DNA of 64,000 nucleotides from Hibiscus mutabilis (lineage: Eukaryota > Streptophyta > Magnoliopsida > Malvales > Malvaceae), in the NCBI GenBank assembly GCA_019671005.1, contig CM033745.1:39973834-40037833 (forward strand), written 5' to 3'. Made by a program: the position numbers and the translations under genes. Position 1 is the first letter of the stretch, and each line of letters begins with the position of its first letter. Positions 54,918 through 64,000 of the stretch are shown here, one piece after another. The notes under the pieces are model-generated. The model searched no databases, was not told the DNA's origin, and was given only the letters and a program-made list of their open reading frames with translations.

Positions 54918-55966
54918 CATGTATTGACAGATTTTAGCTGGTTTTTAATAAGCTCAAATAATCCTATGGCATGCCAATTGTATCCAAGGTCCACAATTGT
55001 CCAAAATCACATATTACAATATAAACTTACCTTTGTACTCAAAGCCATATCACATCGGGCGTTAATTTGAGCCTTAGCTCCACATATCATATTCATATCA
55101 AAGTCACACATAGCATAATTCAAGTATCATATATGAACTTACACATACTAATCCATGTCGGAAACTTACCATGCATACCATTAGCATCCACACAAGCTTG
55201 CTCTACTTGACCCCTTAAACAAAAATGCAAATTATAACACAAAATGAACACAACGAGATGACACCTTGCCTATCCCTTGACACGACTACACTCACCTAGT
55301 GCACGAAAGCTTTTAGAGTTCCCAGATTTTGATTCTTTTGCTTTTAGACTTGGTTGAAGATGACGAATTGTTTCATTCCAGTTTATGAACTAGGATGAAA
55401 CACAAGGAATTATTATAATCACTATAACGATATAGTACTCATTTTAAAGATTAGACATAACAATTTGACTTATAATTAAACTCCAAGTATCCATGGAATT
55501 CAACAATCGATTGAGGGCTTTTACTTACCTGATCAATAGCTTTGTTATAGGATTATTGGATCAAAGAAAGCTTAAGCTTAGACAGATCGATAGGGGAGGT
55601 GTGTGCTTGAGCTTAAGGTTAGGGATGACAATGGAGGTGTTTGCTTCCTTTGAAAACAAACAACGTGAGTTTAGCTTTCGGGAGTTGCATAACAAGACCA
55701 GAGCTTTCTTTTTTTTATCCGTTCTAAGAGAGCCAAAACTTAATTATTTCCTCACCTTCTTAACAACCAATATGAGGCTTACCCATCCTCGAGGGTTTCC
55801 TAACCCAATCAATTACTTCCCTATCATTCTTTCAATTTGACAATTTGATGGCTATTAGTCATCTTTTCAGATTAAACCCACGTGAAGGGAAGGCAAGCAA
55901 GGTGCTAAATCATCACCTACTTCCAATTCTTTCGATTTGGTCAACAAAATAGATTTTTGTAGTGAC

Positions 55967-56119
55967 CCGTAATGATACACCTTATAGCCGTATCGATACG
56001 GCTAAGCTAAAACAAGTAAGTTCGTTATGGAAGTTAGGTTGTACCGATACAAGTCTTATTGTATCGAAATGCCTAGCTCAAATCGTATCGATATAGGTCC
56101 AACCGTATCGATACGCCTA
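55967..56119. repeat. GTATCGATAC-type cluster 2 in the G 3' LTR
   Basis: Seven variants in 150 bp including CCGTATCGATACGG at about 55988 (a perfect 14-bp palindrome), GTACCGATAC at 56041, GTATCGATATAG at 56085 and CCGTATCGATACGC at 56103. Confidence 0.82.
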
Positions 56120-56311
56120 GCTCAAAATCAATATTTTCGGCTTTGAATTTCTTACAAGAAGTTCCCCACAACTTAAATCAAATTCAACTATCTTTCATTG
56201 CTACAAAATTGGGTATAAAGATTGAGAGATTACATTTCCGAGCATATATGATACAAAGTTTCTGGTCACCGGAACCAAATTCCAACTAGGCTGATTTTAG
56301 GAATGTGACAA

Positions 56312-56325
56312 CTCTCCCCCCTTAA
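56312..56325 (-). other. Polypurine tract of element G
   Basis: Minus strand AAGGGGGGAGAGT directly before the LTR start TGTCACATTCC. Confidence 0.87.
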
Positions 56326-56339
56326 GAAAATTTGTCCTT

Positions 56340-56880
56340 GAATTTTCACTCTAATTGAACAAATAAGGGTACTGCTTTTGCATTGTCTCTTCCAGTTCCC
56401 ACATTGCTTCTTCAACTGAATAACTTCTCCAAAGGACTTTCACTAAGGGCACAGGCTTATTACGAAGTCTTTTAACTTCTCGTGCGATGATTTACACTGG
56501 TTCTTCCTCGTACGTCAGATTAGACTGAATCTCCACAGACTCTGGCTAGATCACATAGAAGGGATCGGACCGGTACTTTTGTAGCATAGACACATGGAAG
56601 ACATTGTGATTCAGCTTAGCTCTTCGGGGAGAGCTAATCGGTAGGCAACAGGTCCAACTCTCTTGATTACCTCGAATGGACTAATGAAACGAGGACTTAG
56701 CTTCCCTTTCTTGCCAAATCGAAGGATCTTCTTCTATGGAGACACCTTAAGAAAGGCTTTTTCATCAACGTCATACTAAATGTCTCTTCTTTTTGGATCA
56801 GCATAAGCTTTCTATAGGTCAAATGCAGCTTTAAGCCGATCACGGATAATGGTCACCCTTTCTTCGATTTCTCGAAGCAA
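56340..56880 (-). pseudogene. GPF/Y module and chromodomain-like tail of G
   Basis: In broken frames: DPKRRDI-like near 56790, KILRFGKKGKLSPRFISPFE near 56720-56660, then EEPV-like, LRNKPVPLVKVLWRSYSVEE near 56450-56400, and WELEETMQKQYPYLF near 56390-56350. The order matches D and E. At least two stops and a shift lie between the parts. Confidence 0.72.
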
Positions 56881-56888
56881 GTCAGGGC

Positions 56889-57734
56889 CTAACACCTTGC
56901 CTTCACCAAGTTTGGTCCAATAGAAGGGGTCCTACATCTCCTCCCGTAAAGGGCTTCGTAGGGTGTCATTTGAATCGAGGCTTGGTAGCTATTGTTGTAA
57001 GTAAATTCCACCAAAGGCAATGATTTCTCCCACGTATTCTCGGAGTCAATAACACAAGCTCGGAGCATATCTTCTAGAATCTGAATAACCTTTTCAGATT
57101 GACCATCGGTTTGAGGATGGGAAGCAGTGCTTAGGTGCACTCGAGTTCCCATAGCCTCTTGTAGGGTCCTCCAAAACTAGGATGCAAAACGTGGATCACA
57201 ATCGAAAATAATAGACATAGGCACTCTGTGCAAATGGATAACTTCTCAAACATACAACTCAGCAAGCTTAGGAAAACCGAAGTCCATTCTCACCGGAATA
57301 AAATGAGAAGATTTGCTGAATCGGTCCAGAATGACCCAAATAGCATCATTCTTCTTTGGTGTCATCGGCAAGCCACTTACGATGTCCATCGTAATACGTT
57401 CCCATTTCCACTGTGGAAGTTCAATGGGTTGTAAAAGACCAGTAGGCACTTTATGCTTGGCTTTAACCCATTGGTAGTTCAAACACCTCCCCACAAAGTC
57501 CGCAATTTCACCTTTCATACCAGACCACCAATACAACTCCTTTAGATCCTTATACATCTTGATAGCTCCAGGATGAACAGAGAAAGGACTTGAATGAGCT
57601 TCGCTTAGAATTTGATTTCGAAGATCATCATCATCGAGAACACAAATACGGTTTTGAAAACACAATAAACTACTGGAATTCATAGCAAAGCCAGGATTTG
57701 ATTTGTCTTTGATCTTAGCAATAAGTGTTCGCAA
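56889..57734 (-). pseudogene. Integrase of element G
   Basis: Zinc part: HSSPFSVHPGAIKMYKDLKE ... CLNYQWVKAKH, with the first Cys of the CxxC pair kept and the second Tyr. Core: ERITMDIVSGLPMTPKKND (Asp), IIFDCDPRFASWFWRTLQ (Asp), HPQTDGQSEKVIQILEDML (Glu). Then YNNSYQASIQMTPYEALYGR. A TGA at 57246 and a TAG near 57178 break it; the D-D-E triad is present. Confidence 0.86.
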
Positions 57735-58330
57735 CTCCTCATTAGATCCTTAGAGTGCTTTGATTCAGGACACAATAGTTGACTGAACTCTCATTTTCGC
57801 TAACAACTTGCCATGCTTCCTGAGTCAAAAATGAGCATTCAAATGTCTTAGAGAGGGAGTAGGTTTCCGACTAAGAGCATCAGTTACGTCATTGGCTTTA
57901 CCGGGGTGGTAATCAATAACTAAGTCATAGTCCTTCAAAAGCTCCATCCACCGACGTTGATGGAGATTCAACTCTTTTTGAGTCATAAGATATTTTAGAC
58001 TTTTGTGATTCGTGTACAAATAACACTTCTCACCGTAAAGATAGTGCCTCCAAATCTTTAAGGCAAACACAATAGCAGCCAACTCTAGATCATGTGTCGG
58101 ATAGTTTAGCTCGTGAGGTTTAAGCTAACGTGAAGCATAGGCTATGACCTTTCCTTCTTGCATCAATACACAGCCTAATCCCAGGTGGGATGCATCATTG
58201 TATACGGTGAAGTCCTTATCCGACTCAGGTTGCACCAAAATAGGGGCATGGGTCTGAACTTGCTTAAGCTGATCAAAACTCCTTTATTATTCCATGGCCC
58301 ACACGAAAGGGGTTTCTTTACGAAGAAGTT
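57735..58330 (-). pseudogene. RNase H of element G
   Basis: FTVYNDASHLGLGCVLMQ near 58190 has Asn at the first Asp neighbour; TIVFALKIW-like and MAAIVFALKIWRHYLYGEKC (Glu just upstream, LELAA), YLYTNHKSLKYLMTQKELN where the usual Asp is Asn, and VIDYHPGKANDVTDALSRK (last Asp). One catalytic Asp lost. A stop precedes 58082. Confidence 0.78.
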
Positions 58331-59007
58331 TCGACAAGGGTGCAGCAATCATCGAGAATCCCTTAACGAATCTACGATAGTTGCCTGCAAGGCCCAAAAA
58401 GCTACGAACTTTTCCAACATTCTTTGGAGGAATCTAGTCAAGAACTGCTTGAATCTTATTTGGGTCCACCTGAATTCCCGTGAAAGAAACTACATGACCT
58501 AGAAAGGATACTTCAGATAGCCAAAACTCACATTTGCTGAATTTAGCATACAGTTGTTTCTCTTGGAGAGTCTGAAGCACAATCCGGAGATGTTCTTCAT
58601 GAGTGGTTGTGTCTTTGGAGTAAATCAAGATTTCATCTATGAATAGAACCACAAACTTGTCTAGATAGGGCTGGAATACACAATTCATCAAATCCATGAA
58701 AGCTGCAGGTGCATTCGTAAGCCCAAAAGGCATTACTAGAAATTCATAGTGGCCATATCTAGTTTAGAAGGTAGTCTTTGGGACATCAGACTCCTTTACT
58801 AGCATTTGATAGTATCTGAATTGTAGGTCTATCTTAGAGAAGACAAAAGCACCTTTCAACTGATTGGAAAAGGTCATCGATCCTCGGTAACGGATACTTA
58901 TTCTTGATTGTTACTCTATTCAGCTGGCGATAATCAATGCATAGTCGCATCGATCCATCTTTCTTCTTGAGAAACAAAATCAGTGCTCCCCAAGGTGAGG
59001 AACTCGA
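58331..59007 (-). pseudogene. Reverse transcriptase of element G
   Basis: SSSPWGALILFLKKKDGSMR and LCIDYRQLNRVTIKNKYPLP near 58985-58890, broken near 58865, then from 58733 MPFGLTNAPAAFMDLMNCVF, VVLFIDEILIYSKDT and KCEFWLSEVSFLGHVVSF. The catalytic pair is D-E: the second Asp is Glu. Several stops and two shifts. Confidence 0.85.
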
Positions 59008-59677
59008 TCAAATAAATCCCTTGTCCAAAAGATCATGGATTTGGGCCTTCAACTCTTTTAATTCGATTAGAGCCATTTTATATAGAGTAATGCACACTGG
59101 TGTGGTCCCCGGTTGCACTTCAATTCCAAATTCCACTTCTCGGATGGGAGGGAGTCTTGGAAGTTCATCGGGAAACACATTAGGGAATTCTTTTATAGCT
59201 GGTACATTCTCACGCTTCAAATCTTCCTTAGACTCCATGGAACACATGAGAGCCTTAGTTGGTTCAGTTTTGGTTTTCATTAAGGTTATACTTTCCTTGC
59301 CGTGTCCACAAAGGTATAACTTTTTCTTCGAACAATCTACCCAGGCCTGATGCTCGGCTATCAAGGCCTAAGAAAAGGTCAAACTCATGGAAAGGTAAGG
59401 CCATCAAGTTGGTCGGAAATAGGATCCCTTGGATCCTCAGAGGACAAGCTTTACAAGCCAATCGAATAACCATACTATCTCCTAGTGAGTTAGAGACAAC
59501 AATCTTAGAAGTAACTAGTTCAGATTCTAGAGCATATTTTTCAATAAACGGTTCACTAATGAAGGAATGCGTGGAGCCTGGATCTACCAAAGCATAAACA
59601 AGATCATAACATAATTCTGCCATACCTGCTATCACATCAGGATCATCCTCTTGCGCTCGGCCTCGAACATGGTACAT
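59008..59677 (-). pseudogene. Aspartic protease and RT leader of element G
   Basis: Frame 59677-59264: LCYDLVYALVDPGSTHSFIS with the active site as D-P-G-S, FHEFDLFLGLDSRASG. A frameshift near 59350 leads to frame 59364-59008: IKEFPNVFPDELPRLPPIRE and FGIEVQPGTTPV, the usual lead into chromovirus RT. A TGA-type stop at 59008 ends it. Confidence 0.86.
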
Positions 59678-59689
59678 TTATACTAAGGT

Positions 59690-60930
59690 CTGACGATCAC
59701 GTCCAACTGAAGGAGCGTTGATGTTGCGAGGTCTCCCCGCTGATCCAGAATGCACTTGTTTTGTTCTTCTTCCCTTAGCATAATTATTCTGAGAAGCCAC
59801 ATAGGTAAAAAAGTTTGGATTCTGCGGACATTGCTTGATGAAGTGACCAGACACACCGTAGAGGTAACAGGATCTGAACTATTTGCAACACTATCTAAGG
59901 TGCCTTTTCTAACAAAAATTGCATAAAGGAATCTGAGAACCTTTTGCAGAACCATCTGTACTATCAACTGAAGTTGTACGAGCAACAGATGTTCCCAGAG
60001 ATTGGGATTGTGGCACATATCCTGTTCTTGGTAGCTATTGAAATATGGCAGACTTATGATCCCATTGTTTGCCCTTATTTTGAGGCATAATAGGCCTAGA
60101 GTCATCTCAGAACCTCTTATCAGACCGGGCTTGGTTCCCTTTTCTTCTTTCATTGGCCTTCTGGGAGGCTTCAGTGGCAATGGCACGATTAACTAGGGTA
60201 TAAAAATCCTCTATCTCCAAGGTAGTGAAAAGAGGATGTAATTCATTACAGAGACCATCGATGAACATTCTACACTTCTCCTTCTCGGTACGTATGATCT
60301 CAACACCATACTTCGCATACTTGCAAAAATCATGAATATATTACTCTACCGGTCTTCCTCCTTATCTCAAGTGGAGGAACTTCTTATGCCTTTTAGCAAT
60401 ATAATGCTCACTAACATACTTCTTATGAAACTTTTGAAGGAATAAGTCCCACATGATTCAGTGTTCAGGTACGGTGAGGGTCACAGTATCCCACCAACTC
60501 TAAGCTTCTTCAGAAATCAAAGCTAGAGCACATTCTAGTTTATGATCTTCAGGGCACTTCATCTGCTTGTTCAAGACTTTAAGAGTATTCTCCAGCCAAT
60601 ACTCCGCTATCTCAAGATTATCCAAGTCCTGGCCAGTGAAGGTGTAAACTGGATACTGACGGAGCTTGTCAACAGGGGCTTTGGTAGTAGATGGAGGGGC
60701 TTCAGTAGGCTGCGGTGGCAGCTCTTACCTAAGGGACACGACCACTTGCTTGATCATTTCATCCATTGACATTAAATATTCCTCTAGAGCAGGAGGCATC
60801 AGAGGGGGTGAGATGGGTCGTTCTGCCCCACTTGTTCAGGTCTAACCTCGGCTCTCAGATTATCCCCCTAGGTCGAGAAGGAGCTGGGGTGTGGTTCATT
60901 TATGGCACGCCTATCAGTATGTGCAGACAT
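59690..60930 (-). pseudogene. Gag of element G
   Basis: Likely start ATG at 60930 (MSAHTDRRAINEPHPSS). Through many stops one reads PVYTFTGQDLDNLEIAEYWL (near 60640), ECALALISEEAQSWWDTV (near 60530), FLQKFHKKYVSEHYIAKRHK (near 60440), EKEKCRMFIDGLCNELHPLF (near 60270), and a double zinc knuckle CNFC-KRHLR-CC and CYLYGVSGHFIKQC near 59930-59835, the second with one Cys replaced by Tyr. The frame 60186-59683 is the wrong phase for the knuckles. Confidence 0.75.
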
Positions 60931-61059
60931 TTTCAGATCTAATCATTTAGGAAGAATTAAATCGTGTAAGTCACAAGTCACGAATAACGTATACAAATAA
61001 CTCCTAGGTGGCATATGCAGACTCATAATGGACTTCAGTTTAGTCCTAGAATCGACTAA
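60931..61059 (-). other. 5' leader of element G
   Basis: The short stretch between the primer site and the gag ATG. No frame. Confidence 0.6.
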
Positions 61060-61081
61060 ACCTAGGCTCTGATACCACAAA
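61060..61081 (-). other. Primer-binding site of element G (initiator Met type)
   Basis: Minus strand TTTGTGGTATCAGAGCCTAG directly after the 5' LTR end GTGTTACA. TGGTATCAGAGC pairs with the 3' end of initiator tRNA-Met. Confidence 0.9.
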
Positions 61082-61481
61082 TGTAACACCCCCTTCCGAG
61101 CCTGTAGAGAACCGGGGACAGAAAGTGCTATCGGAAAACATATCAGAGATTTAGAGATATATTCAGAGTTTAGAATCTTATTCGAGAAGTTTATTCAACC
61201 CTTTTTAAAACCTAAACGAACTATTCATTGGTAGCCTACTCAATTTGGGGATCAATTTTAAACTTTTACAAAATTAGGGCTTAAATTGTAATTTTTTCAA
61301 ATTAAGGGGCTTTACTAGAATTTCTTCTACAAATTTCAATTAAACTTATCAATTACTAATCTGTGAAATTTCGTTACTAATAGACATCGTTTACCTATCC
61401 AATTAGGTTGTACAAGTTTTAGTGACCATTTTATAAACTCATTAAAATTGGTTCCTATATCTTTTAACAAAATTAACTAAC

Positions 61482-61769
61482 GCCGTACCGATACACCTAG
61501 GACCGTATCGGTACACTAAGCCCAATTTTCATTTTCCAGATTCGAGGACAACATGCTCGTATCGATACACCTAAGCTCGTAACGATATGCGTTGACTAGG
61601 GTTGACCCATTTTGGTACAGCCTAAAGCCGTATCGATATCATTTATTTCCCAAACCTTACGCCAAAATCCATATCAATACACCCCCTTTGCATATTGATG
61701 CTCCCTATTTTACTTAGTCCAATTATGCAAGACCGTATCGATATGCCATCACCAGTACCGATACGCCTA
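61482..61769. repeat. GTATCGATAC-type cluster 1 in the G 5' LTR
   Basis: Counterpart of 54631-54917, with several words altered by single substitutions (for example CGTAACGATATGC near 61578). Confidence 0.8.
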
Positions 61770-63566
61770 CCCTATAATGACAAATTTTAGTTGGTTTTTA
61801 ATCAATTTAACCTATTTAATTTTGTCCAAACTGAACCAAATTTTACCAGAAAGTCTAATATCCATATTTTTAATAGCATACAAAAATTTAGAGCGTTCTG
61901 AATCCATTTACCTAGTTTTCACCTTTTAGTGCTTTTAAGCCCATTATAACTAGTTTAGTCATTCCACAAGCATACCAAAAACCATATTTAACTCTTAAAC
62001 ATTATTAGACCATTACACATATATCATAAGGCAAAAACATGACATGTCTATACCATATTCCACCTTACTAGGAGTTCAAACAAAATATAGGCATACATGG
62101 GTTTGAGGAGACTGACTTGCAACCGCAACTACACGATCAAAGCTCAGATTGCTTCAAGGTCCTGAAATGCATGAGACACACGAATGTTAGGCTTACATAG
62201 CCTAGTGAGGTAGTCATAACAAATGCACCATAAATTTATCAAATACATGAATGACATATAGGCATACTTGGTTAACAATTTACATAGCGTCAATCATATA
62301 AGATCATATTCAAACCAAAAGTCATGATTCCATGTAGCAATTATAAATCATATAAACGTATCATTTCCTTGGACATGGTAACCAATGGATACATGGATTC
62401 CCCTATATGCCACACAAATCGAAAATAGGTTGTAGCCTTAAGCCGTAGCTTTAGAATATATATCCCTTACACAAACCAACCTTATCTCGCCACATATAGG
62501 CCGTAGCCCCAGACCGTAGTCCAATCCCTTACTTAATGAGCTCAAATAATGCTATGGCATGCCAATTGTATCCAATATCCACAATTGTCCAAGATCACAT
62601 ATTACAACATAAACTTACCTTTGCACTCGAAGCCATATCACATCGGATGTCAATTTGAGCCTTAGCTCCACATATCATATCATAGCATATACATATCAAA
62701 GTCACACATAGAATAATTCAAGTATCATATATGAACTTACACATACTAATCCATGTCGGAAACTTACCATGCTTACCATTAGCATCCACACAAGCTTGCT
62801 CTAATTGATCCCTTAAACAAAAATGCAAATTATGACACAAAATGAATGCAACGGGGTGGCACCTTGCCTATCCTTTAACATGACTATACTCACCTAGTGT
62901 ATGGAAGCTTTTAGGGTTCCCAGATTTTGATTCCTTTGCTTCTAGACTTGGTTGAAGATGACGGATTGTTTCCTTCCAATTTTTGAACTAAGAAGAAACA
63001 CAAGGAATTATTATAATCACTATAATGATATAGTACTCATTTCAAATATTAGACTTAACAATTCGACTTGTAATTAAACTCCAAGTATCCATGGAATTCA
63101 AAAATCGATTGGGAGCTTTTACTTACCCGATCGATAGCTTTGTTATGGGATTATTGGATCAAAGAAAGCTTAAGCTTAGAGAGATCGATAGGGTAGGTGT
63201 GTGTGCTTGAGCTTAAGGTTAGGGATGGCAATGGAGGTGCTTGCTTCCTTTCAAAATAAACAAGGTGAGTTTAGCTTTCGAGAGTTGCATAACAAGACCA
63301 AAGCTTTCTTTCTTTTATCCGTTCTAAGAGAGCCAAAACTTAATTATTTCCCCACCTTCTTATCAACCAATAGGAGGCTTACCCACCCTTGAGGGTTTGC
63401 GAACCCAATCAATTACTTTCCCTATCTTTCTTTCAATTTGACAATTTGATGGCTATTAGTCATCTTTTTAGATTAAACCCACGTGAAGGGGAGGCAAGCA
63501 AGGTGGTGAATCATCACCTACTTCCAATTCTTTCAATTTGTTCAACAAAACAAATTTCTGCAGTGA

Positions 63567-63721
63567 CCCGTATCGATACACCTTATGGCAATATCAATAC
63601 GGCTAAGATAAAACAGGTAAGTTCGTTATGGCAGTTAGGTTGTACCAATACAGGTCTTATTATAGCGAAATACCTAGCTCAAATCGTATCGATATAGGTC
63701 CAACCGTACCGATACGCCTAG
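63567..63721. repeat. GTATCGATAC-type cluster 2 in the G 5' LTR
   Basis: Counterpart of 55967-56119. Some words kept (CCGTATCGATACACC near 63568, CGTATCGATATAG near 63685), others altered (CAATATCAATACGG, GTACCAATACAG). Confidence 0.8.
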
Positions 63722-63911
63722 CTCAAAATCAACATTTTCGGCTTTGAATTTCTTACAAAAAGGTCCCCACAACTTAAACCAAGTTTAACTAACTTTCATT
63801 GCTACAAAATTGGGTACAAAGATTGAGAGATTATAGTTCCGAGCATATCCAATACAAAATTTCCAGTCACCAGAACCAAATTCTGACTAGGCCAGTTTTA
63901 GGGATGTGACA

Positions 63912-64000
63912 ATTGCACTGCATCCTTCAGTGAAAGTGATAGTCTCGAAATCACCCAGCTTCTTCTTTTTTGACAAGATATCATTTATGAATTTGACATA
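63912..64000 (-). pseudogene. Gag-protease junction of element H, beyond insertion G
   Basis: The minus strand reads YVKFINDILSKKKKLGDFE and TITFTEGCSA, matching LKDIVSKRTRL and VTEGCMAML of F. It begins at the right window edge and stops at G; the next codons are at 54228. The first five bases (ATTGC) are the right target duplication. Confidence 0.85.

Larger units (their letters stand above)
54229..56311 (-). repeat. 3' LTR of element G (with internal deletion)
   Basis: It matches 61082-63911 except for a missing ~733-bp segment at 54949 (present as about 61803-62535 in the other LTR). It carries two clusters of GTATCGATAC-type words. Plus-strand frames such as 55493-55840 are present in both LTRs only because the LTRs are copies. 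Confidence 0.9.
54229..63911 (-). mobile_element. Element G: Ty3/gypsy chromovirus inserted in element H
   Basis: Two LTRs (54229-56311 and 61082-63911) in direct orientation, plus-strand ends TGTAACACC and ATGTGACA, a Met-type primer site at 61060-61081 and a polypurine tract at 56312-56325 define a complete 9.7-kb element on the minus strand. Gag, protease, RT, RNase H, integrase and a chromodomain-like tail follow in order. It lies between codons of H (GCA ATG), with a 5-bp duplication differing at one base. Confidence 0.92.
61082..63911 (-). repeat. 5' LTR of element G
   Basis: Full-length copy, 2830 bp, plus-strand ends TGTAACACCCCC and GGGATGTGACA. It keeps the ~733-bp segment missing from the 3' LTR. 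The same two GTATCGATAC-type clusters lie at 61482-61769 and 63567-63721. Confidence 0.92.
38501..64000 (-). mobile_element. Element H: Athila-type Ty3/gypsy, split by F and G
   Basis: The minus-strand parts line up as one element: end of gag/start of protease (63912-64000), protease (54228-53850), linker, RT (53390-52554), RNase H, integrase (51910-51095), integrase end (40848-40538), then a long 3' ORF (39990-38600). F interrupts the integrase and G the gag-protease junction, both with target duplications. Gag and the 5' LTR lie beyond the right edge. Related to F in every domain. Confidence 0.85.

Noticed and set aside
55493..63697. Open frames 55493-55840 and 63201-63697 that look conserved
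   Set aside because: They are the same stretch in the two LTRs of G, so the likeness reflects LTR duplication. They run antisense to the element and show no motif.

Overview
This window is plant nuclear DNA, almost certainly from a eudicot. It is made of LTR retrotransposons and their debris. I found no host gene in 64 kb. The evidence for a plant is the set of lineages: Ty3/gypsy Tat elements with a second RNase H, Ty3/gypsy chromoviruses with a C-terminal chromodomain-like tail, Athila-type elements with a tRNA-Asp-like primer site, and one Ty1/copia fragment. A run of exactly 100 N (15174-15273) marks an assembly gap. The protein style reminded me of Malvales elements, but that is only an impression.

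Layout. 1-3527: internal piece of a Tat element (A, minus strand), running off the left edge. 3528-9026: noncoding sequence with a possible solo LTR, an LTR-like remnant, a family of GACCTCGC hairpins and two tRNA-like fragments. 9027-15173: an old chromovirus (B, plus strand) with 5' LTR, primer site, decayed interior, polypurine tract and the start of the 3' LTR, cut by the gap. 15274-16935: Ty1/copia integrase-RT fragment. 16940-25818: Tat element C (plus strand): zinc knuckle, protease, probable intron, RT, RNase H, second RNase H, integrase, a 3' region with a 14-copy 34-bp array, polypurine tract and 3' LTR. That LTR is split by chromovirus E (25819-37295, target duplication CAAAG on both sides). 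E's 5' LTR is in turn split by chromovirus D (26043 to about 32061). 37301-38500: the rest of C's LTR and probably the 3' LTR of H. 38501-64000: Athila-like element H (minus strand), split twice: by Athila-like element F in its integrase (40854-51089, duplication CTTGA) and by chromovirus G in its gag-protease region (54229-63911, duplication ATTGC/ATTGT). H continues past the right edge.

Every coding region is broken by stops, frameshifts or deletions. Most stops fall where a related copy has Trp or Arg, as expected from decay of methylated cytosines. In C, E, F and G the second aspartate of the RT catalytic pair is replaced, and H has lost that segment, so none of these copies looks autonomous. 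The elements matter together as a record of nesting: C, then E, then D on one side; H, then F and G on the other.

I did not find a convincing new gene system. The least explained signals are three sets of short near-palindromes: GTATCGATAC-type arrays shared by several LTRs, TTGCCNNGGCAA-type copies spread through F including its coding frames, and the GACCTCGC hairpins at 5.4-6.3 kb. All identities and counts are by eye.
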